64,000 nucleotides of DNA, from positions 1-64,000 of the forward strand of contig NZ_JARVSM010000001.1 of NCBI RefSeq assembly GCF_030209175.1, written 5' to 3'. Both the position numbers and the translations under genes were made by a program. Source of the stretch: Pseudomonas sp. efr-133-TYG-5. GTDB lineage: Bacteria; Pseudomonadota; Gammaproteobacteria; Pseudomonadales; Pseudomonadaceae. Of the stretch, positions 7,615-15,452 are shown piece by piece. Every line of letters begins with the position of its first letter. Positions within the stretch are counted from its first letter, which is position 1. The notes under the pieces were generated by a model that searched no databases, was not told the DNA's origin, and was given only the letters and a program-made list of their open reading frames with translations.

Positions 7615-9288
7615 ATGGAAACTCGGCAGATCGTAGTGATCAGTGGCAAGACCTGCAGTGGCAAGAGTGGATTGGCCAATTTGTTGGTGAAGGAATTCGG
7701 CTTCGCCGTGGTTTACGATCGTCGAGCCATTGATGATCCCGAGTGGCGCCTAGGCATGGCTCAACCAGACATGCTTGATCGTCGTCATGAATCGACGGGC
7801 GTTGATCAATGGATGCTCCGGGAAACTCAAGCAGTATGTGGGCAGGAGAATGATGAACGACCGTTGGTCGTGGATCATCTGAATACGCTCGCGCAGGTAC
7901 TGCAGTTTCGAAAGGTCTTCGGAGCAAACCTAGTGCATGTACATCTCTACGCAAGCGACCCTACGCTCCAAGGACGTTATGCAGCGCGAATGAAGGGCCA
8001 AGCCAATCCTTCGCCTTATGACGAGGTTAATCAGCTCAAGGATCAGACAGAGATCCAGGCGCTCAAGGATGATGCCGACGTCCGCGTTTACACCGAACGA
8101 TCGGACTCAAATGACACACTCGTGCGGGTTGCCGCCCGTTTGCATCTTTACACACCGCCTGAAATCAGATGTGTGGATGTGTTGATCGGCGGGCAGTATG
8201 GCAGCGAGGGGAAGGGCAATATAGTCGCTTACCTTGCACGCGAGTACGACGTGATGATTCGTGTTGGTGGGCCCAATGCCGGACATACCGTAGCGAGTTC
8301 TGCTGGCCCTTACACTTACCACCATTTGCCATCTGGTTCCCGGGACGTAACGGCTCGGCTACTTCTCGGTCCTGGCATGACGATTCATGTGACAGGGCTT
8401 TTGAAAGAAATCAAGGAGTGCGGTATCGGCGCAGATCGACTTTTCATTGATCCCCAGGCCACCATCATTGAGGAGGAAGATGTCGGAACAGAGAGGGATG
8501 GGCACCTGGTCTCAACCATTGCATCTACAGGAAGCGGAAGTGGGGCAGCCGCTGCTCGGCGTATTTTGAGCAGGGGCAAAGAGATCCGGCTCGCAAGAGA
8601 TGTTGATGAGCTTCGTCCGTACGTCGGTAATCCTGGCAACTACCACGGCTGCACTTCAGACCGTCTGGAAGAAGCTTATCGTAGCGGTCATTCCATTTTG
8701 CTGGAGGGAACTCAGGGTAGTGGGCTTAGTATTTTCCACGGAGATTACCCTCATGTGACTTCCAGGGATACGAACGTTGCGGGATGCTTGGCTGAGGCGG
8801 GGATATCGCCGAGTAGAATCCGCAAAATTCTGATGGTCATTCGCCCGATGCCAATTCGTGTAGGCGACCCCGATGGTGAGGATGGGCATACTTCAGGGAC
8901 GCTTAAACATGCTACGACCTTTGATGACATCGCAGCTTTCGCAGGCCTTGAAGCTCAGGCGTTGAACGCTGCAGAGAAAACATCCACCACCAAACGCAGC
9001 CGGCGGGTAGGATGGTTCGAATGGGATCAATTCCGAAGAGCATGCGCCCTGAACGCTCCGACGGACATCGTCCTGACGTTTGCCGATTACTTGAAGTCAT
9101 CAAACAGCAAGGCGCGCAGGTTCGAGCAACTCGATCCGGATACGATCAAATTTGTCGAGGAGCTGGAGCGCGTTTCTCAGGCGCCTGTCTCGCTTATCAA
9201 CACCCGATTTTCCAGAGACCCCGACGCTAGCGATCTACGCTCTCTGATCGATCGGCGCAACTGGACTGCACGTTCTGATAGGAGATAA
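7615..9288 (+). CDS. Kinase / adenylosuccinate-synthetase-like fusion (PurZ-like?)
   Basis: A 557-residue fusion. Residues 1 to about 180 form a P-loop kinase-like domain (Walker A SGKTCSGKS, 10-18). Residues about 187-540 follow the adenylosuccinate synthetase fold: GGQYGSEGKG (192-201), GGPNAGHT (218-225, with the catalytic His224), LEGTQGSG (363-370), HGDYPHVTS (375-383) and KRSRRVGW (460-467). Two diagnostic positions differ from PurA. The catalytic Asp of GDEGKG is Ser197, and the guanine-recognising TKLD is TFAD (488-491). I recall both types of change from phage PurZ, which acts on dGMP and uses (d)ATP. The domain therefore probably condenses aspartate with a purine monophosphate other than IMP (inference). 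No PurB-like lyase is encoded nearby. It is gene 2 of a tight operon. Confidence 0.85.
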   Translation: METRQIVVISGKTCSGKSGLANLLVKEFGFAVVYDRRAIDDPEWRLGMAQPDMLDRRHESTGVDQWMLRETQAVCGQENDERPLVVDHLNTLAQVLQFRKVFGANLVHVHLYASDPTLQGRYAARMKGQANPSPYDEVNQLKDQTEIQALKDDADVRVYTERSDSNDTLVRVAARLHLYTPPEIRCVDVLIGGQYGSEGKGNIVAYLAREYDVMIRVGGPNAGHTVASSAGPYTYHHLPSGSRDVTARLLLGPGMTIHVTGLLKEIKECGIGADRLFIDPQATIIEEEDVGTERDGHLVSTIASTGSGSGAAAARRILSRGKEIRLARDVDELRPYVGNPGNYHGCTSDRLEEAYRSGHSILLEGTQGSGLSIFHGDYPHVTSRDTNVAGCLAEAGISPSRIRKILMVIRPMPIRVGDPDGEDGHTSGTLKHATTFDDIAAFAGLEAQALNAAEKTSTTKRSRRVGWFEWDQFRRACALNAPTDIVLTFADYLKSSNSKARRFEQLDPDTIKFVEELERVSQAPVSLINTRFSRDPDASDLRSLIDRRNWTARSDRR

Positions 9289-9291
9289 CAG

Positions 9292-9942
9292 ATGGATCTG
9301 GAGAAGCTGATAGAGCTTTACCCTCGCGTTTATCACATGGCCGAACGGGGAGCTTGGGAGAGCATTCGCACACGCGGACTGATGAGTGCTACGGCAGTTC
9401 TGGATCACTTGGCGGTGGAAGAAGGTGAGCGCGCTCAATATGAGAGTGAGCATCGCAGTCAGAAGATGGACGTGAAATCAGGCGACCCCTCCAATATTGT
9501 GCTTCGTGATCAGAAACCCATGCCTGAAGGCCGGTTGATCAGGGCACTCACGGGAGGGACGACACCACGTCAATGGTATGAGTTGATCAACGGCAAAGTC
9601 TTCTTCTGGGCCGAGGAGAAACGCCTCCACGGTCTGCTTGGCGCTCGCGATTATCGCAAGCTTGAGCATGATGTACTCACGCTAGACTCGTCTGCCTTCC
9701 TCCCTGCTTATGCCGAAGCCATCTGGCTGTGTCACATGAACTCGGGCAATACCTGGCCCATGCCGCACCGTCGAGGCACGGAGATCTTCTGTAAAATCGC
9801 GGACTACCCAGTGACGCGCACTGGCACGCCTAAGAAGAAGGTTGTCGAGCTAGTTGTCGATTATGCCGTTCCTAACATCGCTGACTATGTGGTGGAAGTT
9901 CGCAGGATGCAGGGACGGGAGGTCTTGGGCGTCATCGGTTAG
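9292..9942 (+). CDS. DUF7002-family protein (operon gene 3)
   Basis: A 216-residue cytosolic protein matching DUF7002 as I remember it. The features are YPRVYHMAERGAWESIRTRG at residues 10-29, LRDQKPMPEG near 71-80, the INGKVFFWAEEKRLHGLLG region near 98-117, an MNSGNTW motif near 148-154, and a C-terminal VDYAVPNIADYV. The N-terminal 'YHM...W.SI...GL' layout resembles the start of ADP-ribosyltransferase-like folds such as DarT, so a transferase or glycohydrolase role is conceivable. That is inference only. It starts three bases after the upstream stop (TAA CAG ATG), so it is almost certainly co-translated with the PurA-like fusion. Confidence 0.75.
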   Translation: MDLEKLIELYPRVYHMAERGAWESIRTRGLMSATAVLDHLAVEEGERAQYESEHRSQKMDVKSGDPSNIVLRDQKPMPEGRLIRALTGGTTPRQWYELINGKVFFWAEEKRLHGLLGARDYRKLEHDVLTLDSSAFLPAYAEAIWLCHMNSGNTWPMPHRRGTEIFCKIADYPVTRTGTPKKKVVELVVDYAVPNIADYVVEVRRMQGREVLGVIG

Positions 9943-9966
9943 TCGTCACCCGTGGAGCAAAGTAAT

Positions 9967-10434
9967 ATGCCAAAAAAGCGTTTAGCAGCACGTTTATTGG
10001 TGATCAGCCCAAGTAATCGCCTGCTTCTTTTTAAAGTTCAGTTTCAGGCGGGTGTTTTGGCGGGCACGACCTATTGGGCGACACCTGGCGGAAAGCTCAG
10101 GGAGGAAGAGTCTTTCGAGGCAGCGGCGGTACGTGAGCTTTACGAGGAGACCGGCTTTGAGACGCCCTCCGTAGGTCGTTGCATCGCACACAAGGAGTTT
10201 TTGTGGCAGATGCCGGAAGGCGAGCATGTGCTTGCTGTCGAACATTTCTTTGCTGTGCACACGGGTGGCGAGCAGTACTCATGCGCCCAGTGGAGTGACC
10301 GGGAGCGCGAAGCGGTATGTGAGGTGAGGTGGTGGTCGTCAACAGAGCTTGCGGCTTGCCATGAAGAGGTTTTCCCGCATGACCTGAACAACCTATTTGT
10401 CACGGCTTTGCTGATAGCGCAGGGTGAGCCGTGA
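9967..10434 (+). CDS. NUDIX hydrolase (operon gene 4)
   Basis: A 155-residue NUDIX pyrophosphohydrolase. The Nudix box runs through GGKLREEESFEAAAVRELYE and ETGF, with the REL and EE metal ligands intact. ATG 9967 is preferred to GTG 9952 because GGAG lies ten bases upstream. NUDIX enzymes cleave nucleoside diphosphates linked to another group, often nucleoside triphosphates to monophosphates. In this operon it could feed the PurA-like domain with a monophosphate, as MazZ supplies dGMP for PurZ in Z-genome phages, or it could remove a toxic product. Both ideas are inference. It is the last clear gene of the operon. Confidence 0.88.
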   Translation: MPKKRLAARLLVISPSNRLLLFKVQFQAGVLAGTTYWATPGGKLREEESFEAAAVRELYEETGFETPSVGRCIAHKEFLWQMPEGEHVLAVEHFFAVHTGGEQYSCAQWSDREREAVCEVRWWSSTELAACHEEVFPHDLNNLFVTALLIAQGEP

Positions 10435-10577
10435 CAGACAATTGGCCGCTGAGCCTTATCGGGAAGCAGAATAATGTCAATCCGTTAGCGTCCGGCAAAG
10501 CTACTTTTTCAACGCTGTACCTAACGACGATGGTATCCCATCAAATTGGCGGACACCTCTTCCTCTACGCTGGATGA
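10431..10577 (+). CDS. Possible short ORF overlapping the NUDIX stop
   Basis: GTG 10431 overlaps the NUDIX stop (GTGA) and opens a 48-codon frame with start MTDNWPLSLIGKQNN. The overlap is the arrangement expected of coupled operon genes, but the product is short, resembles nothing I know and may be the remnant of a truncated gene. The rest of the gap to 10725 shows no further gene or clear terminator. Confidence 0.2.
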   Translation: MTDNWPLSLIGKQNNVNPLASGKATFSTLYLTTMVSHQIGGHLFLYAG

Positions 10578-10725
10578 TGGTAAATGTGTTCGCGGTCGGC
10601 TTTTGATTATGAAATCATATAGTAGAGACTTGTAGCTGCTGTGAGTTTGTGATTTGCCAAACGTTGCTACCGGCCCTCACGGACGTGTTGCCAATCGATT
10701 TTTTCGAGCTCCGCGCTAAAAAGCT

Positions 10726-12266
10726 TTAAGGCAACATGCGTGATATCGTATCTTTTAAATTGTCGAATTCTTCAGGGAAATTTTTATAAACAACACCACA
10801 CACAAGTATTAAACAGCGTTCAGGATCTAGATTTACTTGTTCACCAACTTCGACAAATTCTTCGTGTTTGCCTGCCTGTAATGCGTATTCGACGATCTCG
10901 GTAGCGCGCTGAGGTTCAATGCCTAGCTCAACTCCAAGTTCTTGCGGGATTTCGCTGCACTTTTGCAAAAGCCAGGCTTCTGGCCATGTGTCGCCTGGCA
11001 GATAACTTGTGCGCTCAAGTAACCAGCTATTAATCTCAGCGTCTTTCCTCTCTGCCATATTTTTGGCGTGCTCGATATTTTTCGCCTGCAATTTTTTCTG
11101 ATCCGCATCATATACAGCTAATATATTCGCATGCTCATCTCTCAAGAAATTTGCTGCTAGCTGGCGAGCTACTGCGGCGGCGGAGCCAATTCGAGTGATA
11201 TTTATTCGACTACGTATGCCTCCGTTTAAAATGGTTTCAATGATGATTTTTGCAACCGGATCCTCAACAAATATTTCAAGTTCCTTCTCTCCAACAGCCC
11301 CCATTTTTGAGAACGCAAACTCCGCGGATACTCCGGGAGTTATTTTTGTCTTAGATCCAGTTCTCTCAATAAAAAACCTGGCATCGTCAGGTAAGCATTG
11401 AAATATTTGCTTTGAGTGTGTTGTGCATATAACCTGAGTCCCCGTACTCATGCATACTTCTTTAAGGCGCTCCATAAATAACCTTTGAGCTCTTGCGTGT
11501 AGGCCAAGCTCAATTTCATCGAGAACCAACAAAGCTCCCTCGCCGGAAGCATATATGGTAGAGAAAATATCAAACAGCGCGTTTTCACCTGCGCCCATAT
11601 TGAAGCCAGAGTAAACTACATCACCAACTTTAACAATCGGTAGACCGTATTTTCTGTACTCTAGCTGTCGATAATCATCGTAACGTTTACCAAGGATATA
11701 ACCAACAGCATCTTTAACCTTCTGCTCCCAGCCGTGAATTCTCAAATCCTTAAAGGCTCGTGAATAAGATCTTGATTGACTGCGTTCCGCGTGAGGGACA
11801 ATTCGTTCAATCCCCAAAAAAACCACCGTCCGTTTTATTCTGGTGTCATAGTCGTTCCATTTTCCACCTGCCTTTTTTTTCTTATTTGCGACGCGATTCC
11901 TTCAGGTGAGCTTTTCCAGTTATTGTGAGCAAAGCTATACCAGATCTCTACTCCAGGAGGCATAATTTCCTCCGAGTGCTGCACAAAAAAATCAGAAAAA
12001 GTGTAATAGCTCCTACTGCGCTTTGGAAGTTTGAAGCCATCTAGCTTGTTATGATAGGCACAAGCAGCGAGCGCCAGCATAGTGGACTTTCCGGATCCAT
12101 TAACTCCAGCAAATGCAGTTATCGGATAGTCGAGATTCACCTTGAATGACGTCAGTCCGCGAATCCCGCCCGTTGAGATTTGAATGCTTCGAAGTAGTGC
12201 TTTGGTATTATCCTTGCAGAACCAATTTCGTAATTTTTTATCTAAATTACTTTCCCTGTATTTCAT
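10726..12266 (-). pseudogene. OLD-like AAA ATPase/TOPRIM gene, frameshifted
   Basis: One gene is split in two frames. The upstream part (12266-11835) carries the Walker A motif AGVNGSGKST and AAA N-terminal region. The downstream part (11826-10726) carries Walker B LLVLDEIELGLH, the H-loop TTHS and a TOPRIM-like segment (EIFVEDPVAK then ILAVYDADQ). This is the order in OLD-family nucleases and retron or Gabija-type ATPases. The shift maps to a run of eight T (plus strand 11873-11880). Resolving it by one base restores a natural sequence through KWNDYDTRIKRTVVFLG. It may be a real knock-out, a phase-variable tract, a slippage product or a sequencing error. Codon use is AT-rich compared with flanking genes. 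Confidence 0.75.
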
Positions 12267-12718
12267 CGGTTCTCCCCACGATTAATTAACACCAGCTAAA
12301 GTGCTATGCTGCAATTTGTTATTCCTAGCACAAATTTCAGATACTATCGAGTCAGCGATGAAAATTTTCCTTTACGCAGATGGGTTGGCAAGATAACTCC
12401 GTGCTAAATGCAGTCGAAGTGCGACGTCAGTTAACCCCTACCATAAACAGGCTGAACTGATGGGAAAATGGAGCCGACGTTGAGTCAATTTAATTCTAGA
12501 TACGTCTTAAGTTTGTCGGTAGAAACGACAAAAAATTAGGATCTTTCCTGGGTGATCGACCACGTACAGTTCCTTGAAGAAATTTTGAGGGCAGGCTTTA
12601 ACCAGTTTGTCTCCTAGTTACTCGACTATCCACCGGCCACTATTGGCGAATTCCCGCCCGTGGTGACGGGCAGAAACCGGCTGCTAGCATAAGTCGAGAG
12701 GCGTCCATAATGGGATTG

Positions 12719-13522
12719 TTATTCAGGATTTTTTTTACCAAATAATTTGGGTAAAAGCTTTATAACTTCAGATGAGCTACGGCTCTCAATTTTATACTTT
12801 TCAAGTTCGATTGTGGTTTGCCCTTTTGACAATACATGATTTCGCTCCACGGAAAGTAAAGATTTACTAGCGTCACGAACTGCCTCTTCGTCGTCAGCCA
12901 GTACTGCTGATACCACCCCTAGATACTTGACTTCTAAATTTGTGAGCTCATTTTGAAAATATTTTATTTCTGAAAAACCTGCTTTATAAAGCCGCAAAAA
13001 AAACAGAGAGAAAGCCTGAACAAAGATAGCTAGTGAAAGTTTCGGTACGAACATCAGTGTAAGCACACCTAAGTCTAGCTGGTCATTTGGAACAACTAAT
13101 CTATATGCTTCAGGCCCGATAGTATTTAGAGCCAAAGACGCCAGTACACCTAATGCCGCAATGGTAGTTAACACACCAAACACGAGGTTGGCAGTGCCGC
13201 GCCGTCCTAACGCTGCGACTTCAGATAGAAGCCTTGATCTCGCCTTAGTATACGCTTCTTCGATGGGCGCTAAGGCACGTTTAATTTGCGCGATTTTTAG
13301 CGATTGGTCAGTTAGCTCGTTCCATATTTCCTCATGAGCTTGTTTTTTGATGGTCTCAACGGTTTTTTCAATTAATGTGTCGTGATTTGAGTAATCAAGT
13401 CCCTTGATTTTATCTGAGAGCAACTGAATCTCACTTTCGATAAAATCTACACGATCAGATATATCATGAGTTATGTAATCTTCTTTGTGCAGGATTTTAT
13501 CATTTTTTTCCAGAACTCCCAA
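12719..13522 (-). CDS. Membrane protein with coiled-coil, unknown
   Basis: A 267-residue protein. The N-terminal 100 residues are helical and charged (likely coiled coil, including ESEIQLLSDKIKGL). Two hydrophobic segments follow at about residues 112-132 and 152-175, then a cytoplasmic helical tail. The probable start is TTG 13522, which lies 52 bases inside the upstream gene, so translation is likely coupled. No family is recognised. The region is AT-rich and atypical for the genome. Pairs of small membrane proteins near ATPases occur in defence islands, but nothing in the sequence proves that role here. The 452 bases between this gene and the OLD-like gene (12267-12718) hold nothing I can identify. 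Confidence 0.6.
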   Translation of the reverse strand: MGVLEKNDKILHKEDYITHDISDRVDFIESEIQLLSDKIKGLDYSNHDTLIEKTVETIKKQAHEEIWNELTDQSLKIAQIKRALAPIEEAYTKARSRLLSEVAALGRRGTANLVFGVLTTIAALGVLASLALNTIGPEAYRLVVPNDQLDLGVLTLMFVPKLSLAIFVQAFSLFFLRLYKAGFSEIKYFQNELTNLEVKYLGVVSAVLADDEEAVRDASKSLLSVERNHVLSKGQTTIELEKYKIESRSSSEVIKLLPKLFGKKNPE

Positions 13523-13800
13523 AATGGCTCGCCTTGGACATAATAATAAAGTATGAATCCGATGCAGGATAGGAGAGTTACAAACGATGCTGCATCAGAG
13601 AATTCATCAGGGAAGGGAATAAGTTGTAATATCCGATCATTCCTAGCCCTTGCGGAAGCGTAGAACACAAAGCAAATAAATAAGCCAATTAACAAAGTTA
13701 CTCGATGTCTGCGCGTGCGCTTCTCAAAATATCTTTCTCTAGCGTCAAACTCGCGATTAATCGCAGCTAGATCATCTTTAATCGCAGAGTGAAGATCCAT
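13471..13800 (-). CDS. Small two-TM membrane protein, unknown
   Basis: A 109-residue protein read from ATG 13800 (MDLHSAIKDDLAAI). A basic stretch (KRTRRHR) is followed by a first hydrophobic helix at about residues 34-50 and a second at about 70-90, then a lysine-rich end. The frame extends to 13923 but the extra N-terminus looks non-coding. Its 3' end overlaps the next gene by 52 bases, so the pair forms a small operon. Function unknown; composition is AT-rich. The gap 13801-14221 upstream has no supported gene. Confidence 0.6.
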   Translation of the reverse strand: MDLHSAIKDDLAAINREFDARERYFEKRTRRHRVTLLIGLFICFVFYASARARNDRILQLIPFPDEFSDAASFVTLLSCIGFILYYYVQGEPFWEFWKKMIKSCTKKIT

Positions 13801-14221
13801 ACAGCCTCCATAGTCAGTGAGGGCGAGCATACATGATGGCGATACGTTGCGGGAAGTCATAGAGTGGTCGTCATAACATGCCAACAATCGAGCACAATTT
13901 TGAGTGACAAGCCGATTGGCCACGCAATTAGAGTACCACTGGATGGAAACCGTGAGACAGTCACAAGCGGTCGAAAGTGACCCTTTCCACTTCGAGGCTG
14001 AGCTCTAGATTGAACTGAACAAAATATCTTTAACTAATCGGACCGCTTTATCGAACGTCTGCTCTTGGCCGGAAGAGTCAGCCGCGCGCTACTGTGTTTG
14101 ACCAGAAGAGCCATCGAAAAAAGGCTCAAATAGAACGTGGCTGCGAGTTTTCTAGTGTCCGCCATCAGGAATGTCAGATACAGCGAGGCAATGATTTGCT
14201 CCCACCTTCGGCGCAGCACGA

Positions 14222-14509
14222 ATGAAACGGTTTTTTATCGCAGCCATCCTCGCCGCAATGGCCGTCCTATACATCGGCTACTACGAGGCCCTTGAGGATG
14301 GTGACATCGATACGATTGTCTTCATCAAGAAGCACCCGACGTTTCAGGTGAGGTTTTTCAACATTCACGCCAACGATGGAGAGGTCAGGAGGGTGGGGCG
14401 GCTGACGGAAGAGGAGCGGGGATGGATTGTTGATTACTGCCGGTATCGGTTGGGCATCGATACTGAGCTGAAAACGCAGGATGATATCGAGATGTGCGCG
14501 AAGAAATAG
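14222..14509 (+). CDS. Small membrane-anchored or secreted hypothetical protein
   Basis: A 95-residue protein with a hydrophobic N-terminus (residues 4-20, KRFFIAAILAAMAVLYIGYY) that is either an uncleaved anchor or a signal peptide. A soluble, acidic C-terminal part follows, including EEERGWIVDYCRYRLG. GC content returns to the Pseudomonas norm. It is followed at once by a strong intrinsic terminator (14525-14565), so it is a single-gene unit. I know similar short unannotated proteins in pseudomonads but no function. Confidence 0.65.
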   Translation: MKRFFIAAILAAMAVLYIGYYEALEDGDIDTIVFIKKHPTFQVRFFNIHANDGEVRRVGRLTEEERGWIVDYCRYRLGIDTELKTQDDIEMCAKK

Positions 14510-14524
14510 CTTCTTCTATTTGGT

Positions 14525-14565
14525 CGAGGTTGTTGGTTTTGTCTGGCAACCTCGGCTGTTTTTTT
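14525..14565 (+). terminator. Intrinsic terminator after 14222-14509
   Basis: CGAGGTTG (14525-14532) pairs perfectly with CAACCTCG (14547-14554), followed by GCTG and a run of seven T. It lies 15 bases after the stop codon. Confidence 0.85.
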
Positions 14566-14699
14566 CATCTGTTGAGATAAGGGGGCAGATTTGTTGAGGG
14601 ATGTGCGGTGGCATCAGCTCTCGATAAACGCCGTTTAAGAGGACATCTCCAGACACTCTCTTGGGCTACGCATCCTTGCGCCGTTGCCTACAGCTACGC

Positions 14700-14978
14700 C
14701 AGAATCCGCCGGCTTGTGCGCTTTGTACCTGGTCTTTATCGTCTACGGGTCGCTGGGAACCCAGCGACCGGGTTTAGCGACCCGATCAGGTATAAGTACA
14801 ACGACGCTCCGGTTTGTCGCATATGTTTGCGACGACGATATGGTGGCTGTGCGTGGGAGACCTTCGGGTCTGCCGGGTCTTATACCTCTCGGTTCGCTAA
14901 CCCGCGTACAGCTGCCACCCTTACTTGTTTAGCGACAGGCATGGGTGGTTCCACCAGGTATAAAAATGGAGTTCCACC
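14700..14978 (+). promoter_or_regulatory. Hairpin-rich leader before the DUF6124 gene
   Basis: No gene is supported here, but inverted repeats are dense. GTCGCTGG pairs with CCAGCGAC near 14748-14767. A long imperfect pair runs from 14769-14796 (ending AGGTATAAG) to 14879-14904 (beginning CTTATACCT). AGACC and GGTCT form a small hairpin near 14860-14870, and GGTGG pairs with CCACC at 14944-14955. AGGTATAA recurs at 14956-14963 and CCACC recurs directly before the ATG at 14979, so alternative pairings could hide or expose the GGAG ribosome site. I have seen similar leaders before DUF3077/DUF6124 genes of pseudomonads. A structured 5' UTR is likely; a ligand is not known. Confidence 0.5.
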
Positions 14979-15338
14979 ATGATCAAACCGACACCTAATC
15001 CACCAGAAATCGACCCAGTTTCCCCCTACGAATCCCTCGACTCGAAAAAACTCCACGAAGCCGCCGACCGCGCGCTCGATCATTACCTCTGTCCACCCGG
15101 CGCCACGCCGTCCCCACGCAAAAACCGCGGCATGTACGCGGTGACCGCCGACAGCAAAAACGAAGACCTGCTGATGGATGCCAGTGAAACGCTCGCATCG
15201 GCGAAGACCATTGCCCAGGATGTCGCCAGTCTGGTGCCGGCGTCGCAGCGTCGGGCGTTGTTGGGGATTGCGCAGTTGGTCATGCTCGGCGAGCTGGCGG
15301 TGAATCGGGCGCTGGATAATCTGCAGATGCCGGGTTGA
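14979..15338 (+). CDS. DUF6124 family protein
   Basis: A 119-residue soluble protein of the Pseudomonas-specific DUF6124 (formerly DUF3077-like) family. The N-terminus IKPTPNPPEIDPVSPYESLD and the motifs KLHEAADRALDHYL and LVMLGELAVNRALDNL are characteristic. The start is ATG 14979 with GGAG seven bases upstream. These proteins are abundant and multi-copy in fluorescent pseudomonads; no biochemical role is established. It lies at the right edge of the block that interrupts the hxc cluster and is preceded by a long structured leader. Confidence 0.8.
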   Translation: MIKPTPNPPEIDPVSPYESLDSKKLHEAADRALDHYLCPPGATPSPRKNRGMYAVTADSKNEDLLMDASETLASAKTIAQDVASLVPASQRRALLGIAQLVMLGELAVNRALDNLQMPG

Positions 15339-15452
15339 TGTACGAAACGCGATCACCTGAGGCTTGATCGGGTGTGAGTTCGGGGCCGTCGCAAGCAAGA
15401 GCGGCCCTGATCCCAGCCTTCCCGAGCGGTCGGGGCGCGCGGAGGGAGAGGG

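Noticed and set aside
14034..14219. A 61-codon minus-strand frame next to the small membrane protein gene
   Set aside because: No ribosome site, no similarity and a short length; the stretch 13801-14221 is best left as non-coding.
14608..14982. A 124-codon frame covering the leader of the DUF6124 gene
   Set aside because: The sequence is dominated by inverted repeats and the translation is unlike a protein; a structured RNA leader explains it better.
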